From assembly GCF_047663525.1 (NCBI RefSeq), contig NC_092616.1, positions 4,315,501 to 4,379,500 on the forward strand: a stretch of DNA of 64,000 bases, given 5' to 3'. This DNA is from Anas platyrhynchos (taxonomy: Eukaryota > Chordata > Aves > Anseriformes > Anatidae). Every line of letters begins with the position of its first letter. The stretch's first letter is position 1. Below are positions 10,655 to 20,045 of the stretch, one piece after another. Position numbers and translations under genes: made by a program. A model generated the notes under the pieces. The model was not told where the DNA came from. It did not search any database and worked only from the letters and a program-made list of their open reading frames with translations.

Positions 10655-12433
10655 TGCTGAAAAGCAGCTGGACTACAAGGGCCGCTCCTTGACAGGGAAG
10701 GTCTTCTCACAGACGATGACATAGGCAAAGCAGAGACGCTTAACGCCTTCTTTGCCTCTGTCTTCAATGCCGATGATGGGCTTCGGGACCCAGGGTGCCC
10801 CGAGCTGGAGGACCGGGACGGTGGGGATGACAAACTCCCAACCGACCCTGAACGTGTGCGGGATCTGCTACTCCACCTGGATCCCTACAAGTCCATGGGT
10901 CCGGATGGGATTCATCCCCGGGTGCTGAAGGAGCTGGCAGACGTCATCGCGGAACCTCTCTCAATTATTTTTCAACGATCCTGGGAGTCTGGAGAGGTCC
11001 CGGTAGACTGGAAGCTGGCAAATGTTGTGCCGATTTTCAAGAAGGGTCAGAAAGAAGACCCTAGCAATTACAGGCCTGTCAGTCTCACGTCAGTGCCTGG
11101 TAAAATCATGGAGAAGATGGTTCTCGAACTTATTGAGGCGCACCTGGGGGACAAAGCAGTCATTGGTCCCAGCCAGCATGGGTTTGTGAAGGGTAGGTCC
11201 TGCCTAACTAACCTGATTTCCTTTTATGATAAGATCACCCGTATGGTGGACCAAGGGAAACCAGCTGATGTGATTTTTTTGGACTTCAGCAAGGCTTTTG
11301 ACACGGTTTCCCATAGGATCCTACTGGACAAAATGTCCAGTATACAGCTAAATAAAAACATCATACGATGGGTGAGCAATTGGCTAACGGGCAGGGCCCA
11401 AAGGGTTATGGTAAATGGGGCTGCGTCAGGCTGGCGGGCGGTCACCAGTGGGGTCCCTCAAGGCTCCATTTTAGGGCCGGTACTTTTCAATATTTTTATA
11501 AATGATCTGGATGTAGCAATAGAAGGCATTTTGAGCAAGTTTGCTGATGACACCAAACTTGGAGGAGTTGTGGACTCGAATGAGGGTGGAAAGGCCTTGC
11601 AGAGGGATCTGGATAGGTTGGAGAGCTGGGCGATCGCCAACCGCATGAAGTTCAATAAGAGCAAGTGCCGGGTCCTGCACCTGGGACGGGGAAACCCTGG
11701 CTGCACGTACAGACTGGGCGATGAGACGCTGGAGAGCAGCCTAGAAGAGAGGGATCTGGGGGTGGTGGTAGACAGCAAGTTGAATATGAGCCAGCAGTGT
11801 GCCCTGGCAGCCAGGAGGGCCAACCGTGTCCTGGGGTGCATCAAGCACGGCATCGCTAGCAGGTCGAGGGAGGTGATTGTCCTGCTCTACTCTGCGCTGG
11901 TGCGGCCTCACCTCGAGTACTGTGTGCAGTTCTGGGCACCACAGTATAAAAAGGACATGAAAGTGTTGGAGAGTGTCCAGAGGAGGGCTACGAAGATGGT
12001 GAAAGGCCTGGAGGGGAAGACGTACGAGGAACGGCTGAGGGCACTGGGCCTGTTCAGCCTGGAGAAGAGGAGGCTGAGGGGAGACCTCATCACAGTCTAC
12101 AACTTCCTCGTAAGGGGGTGTCGAGAGGCAGGAGACCTTTTCTCCATTAACACCAGCGACAGGACCCGCGGGAACGGGGTTAAGCTGAGGCAGGGGAAGT
12201 TTAGGCTGGACATCAGGAAGGGGTTCTTCACAGAGAGAGTGGTTGCACACTGGAACAGGCTCCCCAGGGAAGTGGTCACTGCACCGAGCCTGACTGAATT
12301 TAAGAAGAGATTGGACTGTGCACTTAGTCACATGGTCTGAACTTGGGTAGACCTGTGCGGTGTCAAGAGTTGGACTTGATGATCCTTAAGGGTCCCTTCC
12401 AACTCAGGATATTCTATGATTCTATGATTCTAC
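10655..12433 (+). mobile_element. CR1 LINE, 5'-truncated, with open reverse transcriptase
   Basis: A young-looking CR1 copy. It begins within the region before the reverse-transcriptase domain and ends in the tandem tail GATATTCTATGATTCTATG. The endonuclease half of ORF2 and all of ORF1 are missing, as is usual for 5'-truncated copies. It interrupts the paralogous spacer sequence of copy C. The reading frame is uninterrupted for 1680 bases, which suggests recent insertion relative to the CR1 copies at 3.3, 7.2 and 26 kb. Confidence 0.92.
10661..12340 (+). CDS. CR1 ORF2 C-terminal fragment: reverse transcriptase
   Basis: The frame is open from 10661 (the codon before is a stop) to the TGA at 12340; the first ATG is at 10856. 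It encodes the CR1 ORF2 reverse transcriptase without the upstream endonuclease. Visible family motifs, numbered from that ATG, include [15 protein letters not shown] near residues 14-28, [17 protein letters not shown] near 75-91, the palm motif [12 protein letters not shown] near 143-154, [21 protein letters not shown] near 199-219 and the catalytic FADDTKL near 229-235. The C-terminal part ([14 protein letters not shown]...) is also whole. No promoter of its own is evident, because the 5' end is lost, so this is most likely a non-functional LINE remnant with an intact domain, not a host gene. Confidence 0.85.
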   Translation, partial: KAAGLQGPLLDREGLLTDDDIGKAETLNAFFASVFNADDGLRDPGCPELEDRDGGDDKLPTDPERVRDLLLHLDPYKSMGPDGIHPRVLKELADVIAEPLSIIFQRSWESGEVPVDWKLANVVPIFKKGQKEDPSNYRPVSLTSVPGKIMEKMVLELIEAHLGDKAVIGPSQHGFVKGRSCLTNLISFYDKITRMVDQGKPADVIFLDFSKAFDTVSHRILLDKMSSIQLNKNIIRWVSNWLTGRAQRVMVNGAASGWRAVTSGVPQGSILGPVLFNIFINDLDVAIEGILSKFADDTKLGGVVDSNEGGKALQRDLDRLESWAIANRMKFNKSKCRVLHLGRGNPGCTYRLGDETLESSLEERDLGVVVDSKLNMSQQCALAARRANRVLGCIKHGIASRSREVIVLLYSALVRPHLEYCVQFWAPQYKKDMKVLESVQRRATKMVKGLEGKTYEERLRALGLFSLEKRRLRGDLITVYNFLVRGCREAGDLFSINTSDRTRGNGVKLRQGKFRLDIRKGFFTERVVAHWNRLPREVVTAPSLTEFKKRLDCALSHMV

Positions 12434-13059
12434 ATCATGACTTGTGCAAGAGGAGTGTCAAGACACAGGTTTTCCTGCTTGCAAGTGCCAGATCCTGGTG
12501 AACATCACCTAGGTTGGCCCATCTGGCAGCTGTGCACAGAAACTCTCTCCAAGAACCCATAGAAACCATGGGGAATGTTTGAACCCAGCAGTGTCCCTTT
12601 CCTGTGGTTGTCAGAGTGAATAAAGTCCCCCACAGTGACATGGAGTCATTGAACTCAACTTACTCCAATGGTTTCCACAAGACTTTGCCCACTTCTTCAG
12701 CCTGGCTGCATACATTTACCTCCTGCCATGCTGTCACCCTGACTGGCTTTAGGCCCTAAACCATAAGGGCTCCCCCAGTCTGCTGCCCAGTCCATAGAAG
12801 AGATCCATGCATCCAGACAGATTCTTCAAATGGAGCAACCTCTCCATGTGAAGAATTGGATCATGCCCAATTGTCTCTTCTGAAGAAGCTGCACCCATTC
12901 AGCATGATCATGCTGTACCCCTAACTGGCTCTCCTCTGACCTTCACCCACAAGGGCTCTCCCAGCCTGCTGCCAATTCCGTGGACAGGACAAAGGAAGGT
13001 GAATCTTATACAGATTTTATTAACTTTATTTTTATTTTAGGAGAAGTGATTCTGCTGTC
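12434..13059. other. Non-coding stretch, no gene recognised
   Basis: This lies between the CR1 tail and the U1 cassette. There is an internal near-repeat: the text around ACCATAAGGGCTCCCCCAG (12760) recurs near 12945 as CACAAGGGCTCTCCCAGCC. No coding signal was seen. Confidence 0.5.
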
Positions 13060-13428
13060 AAGAAGTGTGTGTGCCAAGTGAGAGAAGGAACCCCAGAGAT
13101 CCCTTCAGGCTGTTTCCCAACAGGTTCCCCTGCAGCCCCAGAGTCATGTGCTGGGAGCCTGGTGGGGGGCAGAGCAAGGGAGGCCTTGGGCTGGGCCTCT
13201 GCTGCTGAGCTGGGCCGGGCTCCTGGGCCCAAGGGGAGCTCCTGGCAAGCGGGCAGCGCTGCAGAGAGACAGCTCTGCCCAGGAGCAGCTCCTCTGCACA
13301 GCACAGCAGGGCTGGGGGCACTGCCTGCAGCTGGCACTGGGAGGACAGAGAAGGGAGAATTGTTAAAGACTGTGTGGAGTGTTAGAAATCTGAGAGTATA
13401 TGGAAAAGCAATGCTTGCAACCCTTAAC

Positions 13429-13437
13429 ACGGTAAGT
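13429..13437 (+). other. Putative splice donor of U1
   Basis: CACGGTAAGT matches the donor consensus; the intron would start at 13432. The same donor occurs at the matching place in the other four cassettes. Pairing it with the acceptor ending at 16917 gives a 3.5-kb intron, longer than the 1.65-1.92 kb of the others. Confidence 0.6.
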
Positions 13438-13440
13438 CTG

Positions 13441-13458
13441 AGTGCATTGCAATGCACT
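13441..13458. promoter_or_regulatory. 18-bp perfect palindrome next to the donor
   Basis: AGTGCATTGCAATGCACT is its own reverse complement and starts nine bases into the putative intron. The identical 18-mer is at 48541-48558 beside the U4 donor, and a partly preserved form is near 38178 in U3. A palindrome of this type could be a dimeric factor site; no factor is assigned. Confidence 0.5.
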
Positions 13459-14739
13459 GGAGTATCCTTGATGTGCCCTAGACCGGGATTGTTCCAGAGC
13501 AGATGAGGCTGTAGGCAGAGCGTGTCTATTTCTTGTAGAGAAGGACATGCTCCAGCGCAGCGGTTCCCTGACATAGGGTCATTGTCCAGGCCCCAAGAGC
13601 TCCCTTCTCGCAAGCCAGCTGCAGGTTGTGAAGCCGGGGGTGCAGGCAGGGGTGTCCAGGGCTGTGGTGCAGAGCAGGGTCCCTGCTGTGGCCCAGGGGC
13701 TGTGTGGCGGGGCAGGGCCTCTGCCGCCTGCCAGGCTCAACACTCAGCCTGCCCAGGGAGCTGCCCAGGGCGCTGCGGGGAGAAGCTGCGGGTGGAAGGA
13801 GCCCCCCCGGCAGGGCAGGGTCCTGCTGCTGGTGGGAGGCTGCTGCCTGGGGCAGCCTGCTCACAGATGCACATCAGATCAAGGGAATTTCAAAGGGAAC
13901 TTCACTCTCATCTTTCCTGAGCCTCTGTTTTCAGTCTTCTCTTCTTTTAGCTCACTGGGAATAGAAATAGAAGCTGTTATTTCCAAGAAGAGACTGAGAC
14001 TTATATATCATAAGAAGGAAGTTTACAAGGACACCCATTCAGTCCCTTTCCTGCCCCTTAGCCCATAGAAAGCTCCACCACCCCTTGCACAGTGTCAGCA
14101 GGGTCTGTGTGACCTGGGCTCTAGGACGTGCCCCCAGCGAGCTGCCCCTGGGCAGAGCCCTGCTGCCAGGAGGTGTCTGCAGGGCAGAGCTGAGCACCCA
14201 GCTCTGATCGGGTGGGATGGGGGCTGTGAGCTGCAGGCAGGAGGTGTGGGGACAGAGACCCAGCTGCAGGCAGGGACAGCTGCAGGCAGCACAGCCATGG
14301 GCAGGGAATGGCAGGACAGTGCAAACAGAGTGGTCTGGAACCTCTCTGCCCTCTAGCCCACAGGATTAAGGATATGACTCATAACTTCAGTACCAGGACC
14401 TCACTCACAGCAGACCCTCTGAGTTACTGTTGCTCCCTGGCCTTGCCTCCCCTGGCAGAAGCCCTGTGCCATTCCTCTCCTTGGAGCTGCAGCTGCTGTT
14501 CTTGCTTTATGGCTCCCTGCAGATGGGGAGATGGGGCTTTCAGCTGCAGCTCATGCAGTGACCCTCTAGGTCTCACCACGCAGATGTGTCCATAGGAGGA
14601 AGGTGCCCAGAGTTCCCCTTCTAACCTTTGGGGCTCTCGGCATTGCAGTCTGTGGGGCATCAACAAAGCTGTATCTCCTTCCAGGGACTTTCTGAGGCCT
14701 GCTCACAGCTACACAGTGCAAGCAAGCAAGATGTATCCA

Positions 14740-15070
14740 AGGGGACATTGCAAGAGAAGAGAAAATGCAGGTGTTAGCTCCGTCAATCTCTGCTTTCCTG
14801 AGTCTCTGCTTTCATTTTCTTCTTCTTTGTCTCAGCCAGAATAGAAATAGATGCTCTTATTTTCAGGAAGAGCCTGAGACTCCTTAAGCATCACTAGGAA
14901 TGTTATAAGGATCACAGCAAGTGCCTTTTCTGCCCCTCAGCCCATATAAAGCTCTATGACCACACGTGGCATCCTCAACAAAGATGAACCTGACGGTGGC
15001 AGTTCTGTACTGCATTTTGTGCCATTTTGTGCCATCCCTGCACCTTCCCCTGAGCAGCTGCATGGTCTGC
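14740..15070 (+). repeat. Local duplication of part of the U1 cassette
   Basis: Sequence here repeats the block at about 13900-14090 in diverged form (for example AGAATAGAAATAGATGCTCTTATTT against GGAATAGAAATAGAAGCTGTTATTT, and CCCCTCAGCCCATA). This extra copy helps explain why the U1 intron is longer than in the other cassettes. Confidence 0.6.
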
Positions 15071-15772
15071 TCTCCCATCCAGAAAAGCTTCTGCCCCCAA
15101 AATCATGGGGTCTCTAACTGTTACCCTTTGGCTGCCCAACCTTCAGAACAAGAGGACACTCCCAGTGCTCATCTCTCACTCTCATTCTTGCCTTCCTCAG
15201 CAGAAGCACTGGGGCATTTCTTTGTGTTTCCCCTCCCATTCATCCTGCCCTTACTATTCTCCTCAGACTCTGCACAGTGGGATTAAAGCCAGAGCTCAAA
15301 CACCAGAATAGTGAGTCCTGCTCTGGAGATGTGTCACTGGGAGCAAAGTGCCCAAGCTGTTCTAGCCAAAATGTCTCAGGGCACTGCAGTGCGTAGTGCT
15401 GGGAAGTGAGCTGACTCTGTTCAGGTCACTCTGGTTAAAGGTAATCCAGCAGTGTCTCTGAGGTTATCCTGCTGGAAGATGTTGAACGGACTTTCTTTAT
15501 TATAGGTGCACTACATCTGAACAAAAGAAGTATGTGTTTCAGAACGTTCCCTTCCCAGAACGTTCAATTCCTTTCCCAGGAACACACTGCTGTACAGAGC
15601 AGGCGGGAATAGGGGGGGGGGGAGGGAGAGGGGTAAAGGATGGGTAAGGGAGAGTCCTTGAGAGCTCATGGGCATAGGCTGCTGCTCCAAACAGTGCTCA
15701 GCCAGCACAAACCAGAGCTCCAGCCAGAGAGGAGAATGAAGCTGCTTCTGAGAAAGCATGTGTTTGTGAGTG

Positions 15773-15855
15773 ATAGGAACAACATCATCACTGTTTGAGC
15801 TGCATTAGGGATCATAATTCATATGTGGCTCAAACAGTGACGATGTTGTTCCTAT
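15773..15855. ncRNA. Hairpin resembling a microRNA precursor
   Basis: Two 28-base arms, 15773-15800 and 15828-15855, are reverse complements at 27 of 28 positions and are separated by a 27-base loop, giving an ~83-nt stem-loop. That size fits a pre-miRNA. I do not recognise the mature sequence. Only the 3' arm has a counterpart in cassette U3 (near 39220-39240), so the 5' arm may be a local inverted duplication in U1. It could be a chance or recent palindrome and not an RNA gene. Confidence 0.35.
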
Positions 15856-15954
15856 TGCTCAGGTATATGCACGAACAAAAAGCATCCATGTTCCCTCCTA
15901 ACTTTTGGGCCTCTAAGGTGTGTTGGGCTAGGAAGGAGCTCACTCTTCCTTCAG

Positions 15955-16860
15955 GACACCACAACTAAGGACATTTAACTCTTTATAAGGGGCTTCTGCC
16001 GGGCTGCAGGCTGCCATGCACAAGGGCACAGCTCTGCCCTAGCAGCTCTGTGTTATCTAGCAGCCCTGTGGAGAAGACACGTCAGTCCTAAGGCCATGCA
16101 AATGCTGCTGGATGGCCGAATGTGGGCAGCTCCTGTGGTCCCTCCATGTCCGTGGTGAAGAGCAGAGAGCTGAGATCCTCCTGAGGTACGAGATGAGTGA
16201 GGGGTTTGGAGATCTGCCCTTTGAACCTGGATTCCTCTGCTGTAAGCAGCATCCAGGTTCTTTTCAGGGGAACAACTGAGTGTGACCATCCTCCAGAGGT
16301 GCCTGTACAGAGCAGTTGAGACAAGGACTGATGGATATACCAGCTGCCTCCACTCTGCCCTGAGGTGCAGTCATGCTGAAAAAATCTTTGATAGCTCAAC
16401 TGTATTCTGAGAAAAGCCCGTGTTGTCATCTACCTAACTCTGTAGGGCAGGACTCCCTCCTCCAGAGCCCCTCTGATCCTGGTGGCACCGTCAACCAGTA
16501 CCAATCACAGCTCATCAAAGGGACCTGCAAAGGCCTTCCTGAAAGGGGAGAGGCAGTCTGTGAGGTTTCTGCAAGAAATGGAGTGGGATGCATCACAGAG
16601 TTCTGTCTTAATATTTTCCTGTTTTTTCCCTCCTCAGTCAGCTCTCCATACCCAGATTGCTTCCCCAGCTCTGATCTAAAGGACAGAGTTGTTGCCTCAC
16701 AGGACCCACAAGATTTCACCTGGAGTGCAACTGAAATACAAAGGGTTTCCATAGTTGGCTGCACCCAGTAGCACTCTCTGGCACCACCAAGCAACACCCT
16801 AGCAAGGCACCTGCAGAGGTCTTCCTGAAAGGGGAGCATCAATTTTGAGTTTTAAGAAGT
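15955..16860 (+). repeat. Cassette-associated non-coding segment
   Basis: Parts of this segment match the corresponding stretches between cassette and gene in the other units. The text around GGGGTTTGGAGATCTGCCCTTT (16201) recurs near 39458 (+) and inverted near 30215. It appears to be intron sequence carried with each OR unit. No gene was recognised. Confidence 0.6.
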
Positions 16861-16944
16861 GGGGTACATTTTTCTCACACAGTCTAGCCTAGCATTTTGC
16901 TGTATTTTCCTCCTCAGACAGGTCTCCATGGCCAGAGGAATCAA

Positions 16945-17904
16945 ATGTCCAACAGCATCTCCATCACTGAGTTCCTCCTCCTGCCATTTGCAGACACACG
17001 CGAGCTGCAGCTCCTGCACTTCACGCTCTTCCTGGGCATCTACCTGGCTGCCCTCCTGGGCAACGGCCTCATCCTCACTGCCATAGCCTGCGACGACCGC
17101 CTCCACACGCCCATGTACTTCTTCCTCCTCAACCTTGCCCTCCTCGACCTGGGCTGCATCTCCACCACTGTCCCCAAAGCCATGGCCAATTCCCTCTGGG
17201 ACACCAGGGCCATCTCCTATGCAGGATGTGTTGCACAGGTCTTTTTCTTCTTTTGTTTGTTTTTAGCAGAGTATTCTATTCTCACCATCATGTCCTATGA
17301 CCGCTACGTTGCCATCTGCAAGCCCCTGCACTACGGGAGCCTCCTGGGCAGCAGAGCTTGTGCCCAGATGGCAGCAGCTGCCTGGGGCAGTGGGGTTCTC
17401 TATGCTTTGTTACACACTGCCAATTCATTTTCCCTGCCCCTCTGTGGAGGAAATACCCTGGACCAGTTCTTCTGTGAAATCCCCCAGGTCCTCAAGCTCT
17501 CCTGCACAGACTCCTACCTCAGGGAAGTTTGGCTTCTACTGGCTGGTTTCTGTTTAGCATTTGTCTGTTTTGTTTTCATCATACTGTCCTATGTGCAGAT
17601 CTTCAGGGCTGTGTTGCGGATGCCTTCTGAGCAGGGACGGCACAAAGCCTTTTCCACTTGCCTCCCCCACCTCTTTGTGGTCTCCCTGTTTCTCAGCACT
17701 GGCTTTTTTGCCTACCTGAAGCCCCCGTCCATCTCCTCCCCATCACTGGATCTGGTGGTGGCAGTTCTCTATTCAGTCTTGCCCCCAGTATTCAATCCTC
17801 TCATCTACAGCATGAGAAACGAGGAGCTCAAGCGTGCTATCAGGAAAGTGATTACATGGATTTTTCTTAAGATGGATACCTTTTTCACTTTTCTTCACAA
17901 ATGA
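16945..17904 (+). CDS. Olfactory receptor, OR14-like (class II)
   Basis: A rhodopsin-family GPCR expected in the cilia of olfactory neurons, where it would detect odorants and signal through the olfactory G protein. The 319-residue length is normal for the family. I chose the ATG at 16945 because it begins MSNS like its paralogs; an upstream in-frame ATG at 16897 precedes the splice acceptor (...TCCTCAG ending at 16917). Visible motifs are GN at 39-40 (TM1), HTPMYFF near 54-60, MSYDRYVAIC near 116-125 (TM3/ICL2), SY near 215 (TM5), KAFSTC near 234-239 (TM6) and PPVFNPLIY near 280-288 (TM7). Paired loop cysteines lie near 95 and 177. Unlike its four paralogs the N-terminus reads NSIS, so the usual NSS glycosylation sequon is lost. 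The receptor is intact; the ligand is unknown. Confidence 0.93.
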   Translation: MSNSISITEFLLLPFADTRELQLLHFTLFLGIYLAALLGNGLILTAIACDDRLHTPMYFFLLNLALLDLGCISTTVPKAMANSLWDTRAISYAGCVAQVFFFFCLFLAEYSILTIMSYDRYVAICKPLHYGSLLGSRACAQMAAAAWGSGVLYALLHTANSFSLPLCGGNTLDQFFCEIPQVLKLSCTDSYLREVWLLLAGFCLAFVCFVFIILSYVQIFRAVLRMPSEQGRHKAFSTCLPHLFVVSLFLSTGFFAYLKPPSISSPSLDLVVAVLYSVLPPVFNPLIYSMRNEELKRAIRKVITWIFLKMDTFFTFLHK

Positions 17905-18106
17905 CATTGTTTGTTTTCCATTGCAGGCCTGAGTGGTACTTTCTTTCTCATTACTTTACAATTACCTTCTGTGTCATTTCCAATTACTACTTTCTTAGAA
18001 AAAAAGTATTTGTTCATCCCACATCTCCTGAGCTATGAAACTGCTCTGTTTACTCTGGACATTATTTGACTACCTGTTTGTAAGCACTCTTCCTTGGCAT
18101 CTGCTT

Positions 18107-18112
18107 AATAAA
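18107..18112 (+). terminator. Poly(A) signal of the 16945 OR
   Basis: AATAAA within GCTTAATAAAACAGGATC, ~200 bases after the stop codon. The same 3' UTR text recurs at 58074-58090 and in altered form at 41340. Confidence 0.6.
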
Positions 18113-18189
18113 ACAGGATCTTCCCCAATGCACTACCTGAAATCATGCTTCTTCTTTCAAAGCTGTTGCCAGCAGTAGGGTTGAACATT

Positions 18190-18418
18190 ATGGTGGTTTC
18201 ACACTGATGGGAAGCTCACCTCCACCACTCCTTTCACCCCCACTCCTGAAAGGAATAGATGGAGAAAAGAGAGTTGAAAAGGACTCCAGGGTTGTTTTAA
18301 GGGACAAGCAGATCAGTCATCAATTGCAATCATGAGCAAAGCGGACACAGTGTAGGGAGATTAAGATAATTTATTGAGCATTACTAACAGTCTGGAGCAG
18401 TGTGTACTGGGTCTGATT
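18190..18418 (-). mobile_element. Partial ERVL-like LTR (family 2)
   Basis: The reversed LTR 3' end (TGGTGGTTTCACACTGATGGG) begins ~80 bases after the poly(A) signal. The fragment continues through the region containing GTAGGGAGATTAAGATAAT and then breaks off. LTRs of the same family sit at the same relative position 3' of the OR at 56962 and of the pseudogene at 27712. It is a fossil fragment. Confidence 0.7.
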
Positions 18419-18439
18419 GGCACAGCATCAGGACTCTCT

Positions 18440-18729
18440 CTAACCCTCCTCCCAGAGCCAGCAGGCTGGGGGTGAGCAAAAAGTGAGAAAGGAACATCAC
18501 CAGGGCAGCTGACCTAAACCAATCAAAGGGATATTCCATGCCATATGATGTCACACTCATCAATAAAAGGTGGAAAAAGGAAGCTGAGGGGAGGGGTGGG
18601 CTCTCATTGCAAAAACGCCTGTCTTCCCGAACAGCTATGTTCATTGAGGCCCTGCTTCAAGAACGTGGCCAAGCATCACTCCTTTGTGGGAAGCAGAGAG
18701 TAATTTCTTTCCTCTGCACTTCCACTCAG

Positions 18730-18761
<32 letters not shown>

Positions 18762-18841
18762 CCCCACGCCCTTTTCCCCTTTCCCTTTTTTCCCTTTAGT
18801 TAAAATGTTTAATTAATAATAATCTTTCCTTAATAATTATT
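18440..18841. mobile_element. Probable further LTR fragment with poly(T)
   Basis: The text GGGATATTCCATGCCATATGATGTCACAC and AATAAAAGGTGG resembles the promoter part of avian LTRs related to family 1, followed by a 29-base T tract (18729-18761) and a T/C-rich end. Ends are not clear. It is part of a patch of stacked LTR remnants and is broken. Confidence 0.45.
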
Positions 18842-19312
18842 TGTCCTGGTTTCAGCTAGGCTAGATGTAATATTCCTCCTCCTCCTAATAATAATAATAA
18901 TAATAATGGTAATAATACTACTGCTAATAATGTGTACAAACAAGTGATGCACAATGCAATTGCTCACCACCCGCTGACCGATGCCCAGCCTAACCCCGAG
19001 CTGTCCGGCCCCCTCCCCCAGCTAGCCACCCCTATATATTGTTTAGCATGACGTCAGATGGTATGGAATACCCCTTTGGCTAGTTTGGGTCACCTGTCCT
19101 GGGTCTGTCCCCTCCCAGCTCTTACTGCACCCCCAGCCTGCCCGTTGACAGGACAGAGCAAAAGGCTGAGATGTCCTTGGCTTAGTATAAGCATTGCTCT
19201 GCAACAATTAAAACATTTGTGTGTTATCAGCACTCTTCTCATCCTAAGCCAAAATATAGCATTCTACCAGCTACTAGAAGGAAAATTAACTGTCCTAACT
19301 GAAACCAGGACA
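18842..19312 (-). mobile_element. Rearranged solo LTR, family 1, with inverted ends
   Basis: The right part (18925-19312) is a minus-oriented family 1 LTR, ending CTGAAACCAGGACA. The left edge (18842-18881) is the same terminus in plus orientation, TGTCCTGGTTTCAGCTAGG. The fossil therefore carries inverted copies of one end around an (AAT)n run (18885-18906). It could come from an inversion inside the LTR or from two abutting fragments. Confidence 0.6.
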
Positions 19313-19511
19313 TCTATGTAAAGCAATGTTCTGTACATTTAGAATGTTTGATATTCGTGTTGGTGGAGCGTAGACTCCCCGCACACCCAGCGCTGTTTAC
19401 TTGCCTTTTATATCTTTTATAAATATTCTTTTATAAGTATTATTAAATTCAGATTGAGATGAGACTTCATTTATAACACTCTCGTGTTGGCCCACCCTCA
19501 AACATTTGGGG

Positions 19512-19960
19512 GCTTGCTTCTGTCCCTTACTTCTTTAGAGACTTGCTTCAGGATCTGCAGTTCAGGAACTTGGCAGCAGAGGGCAAATCAACATGCAAAA
19601 CTCCCTCATAAGCCAAGGCTCTGGGCATAATTCTCCTGAAGTCTTTAATTCTTACGGGGTTCATTACGGAGACGCCAGGAGTCTCCTTAAAGGGATAGAC
19701 TTCAAGAATAAGAATAATAATAAGTATAGGAAAAGATTTCTTCTTTCTGCTGTTTCTTTAGTTGTCTGCCTACAGAGAAAGTGATATCAACAATCTACAA
19801 CTGATATTGGTCCTGAATGTCTCCTAAGGGACTCTGAGCCTGTAGGGAAGTCAAGACCTTTTCTGCCAGGCACTCTATGCACAGTCTTCATCCCTACTGC
19901 TCAGCCCCACCCTTTCTCTCTTCAGCTACCTGAGACTGACATATCAGTTGTGTCTGAGCT
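19512..19960 (+). repeat. Duplicated intergenic segment, copy 2
   Basis: Matches 2316-2770 along its length. It ends ~85 bases before the 3' end of the minus-strand OR10-like gene, so it is that gene's 3' flank. It adds a short AATAATAAT expansion near 19708. Confidence 0.8.
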
Positions 19961-20045
19961 GATTCTTGATGCCTACACTCACACAACCAAATGCCTCATT
20001 GGGACTTTCGGTACAATTTGGGCTTCTTTCACATACTCTGCCATA

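Larger units (their letters stand above)
13060..14340 (+). promoter_or_regulatory. GC-rich OR14 upstream cassette U1 (putative exon 1 region)
   Basis: This is one of five copies of a composite GC-rich block found upstream of every intact OR14-like gene, always in the gene's orientation. It has three recognisable parts in order. The first, 13060-13356, contains GGCCTTGGGCTGGGCCTCTG. The second, 13590-13865, contains CTCTGCCGCCTGCCAGGCTC. The third, 14090-14310, contains GCAGGGCAGAGCTGAGCACC. A splice donor sits between parts one and two. Many overlapping frames are open on both strands because of base composition, and I do not believe any is translated. I infer an OR promoter and non-coding first exon; transcription is not shown by the sequence. 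Confidence 0.6.

Noticed and set aside
11741-12331. 196-codon minus-strand frame opposite the CR1 reverse transcriptase
   Set aside because: Antisense shadow of the CR1 coding region; the same shadow occurs at 51792-52274 and 26467-26984.
13058-13920. Ala/Gly/Pro-rich frames of 80-190 codons, recurring in all five cassettes
   Set aside because: Frames are open on both strands and in more than one phase, differ in start and stop among copies, and have biased composition. GC-rich non-coding DNA explains them better than a conserved protein.
14966-15286. 106-residue frame with a signal-peptide-like start and cysteines
   Set aside because: It lies in the duplicated intron-like part of U1; the matching sequence in other units is not open, and no exon signals flank it.
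18842-19312. Inverted ends considered as a DNA transposon with terminal inverted repeats
   Set aside because: Both ends are the known terminus of the family 1 LTR seen elsewhere in the window, and there is no transposase or TA-type duplication.
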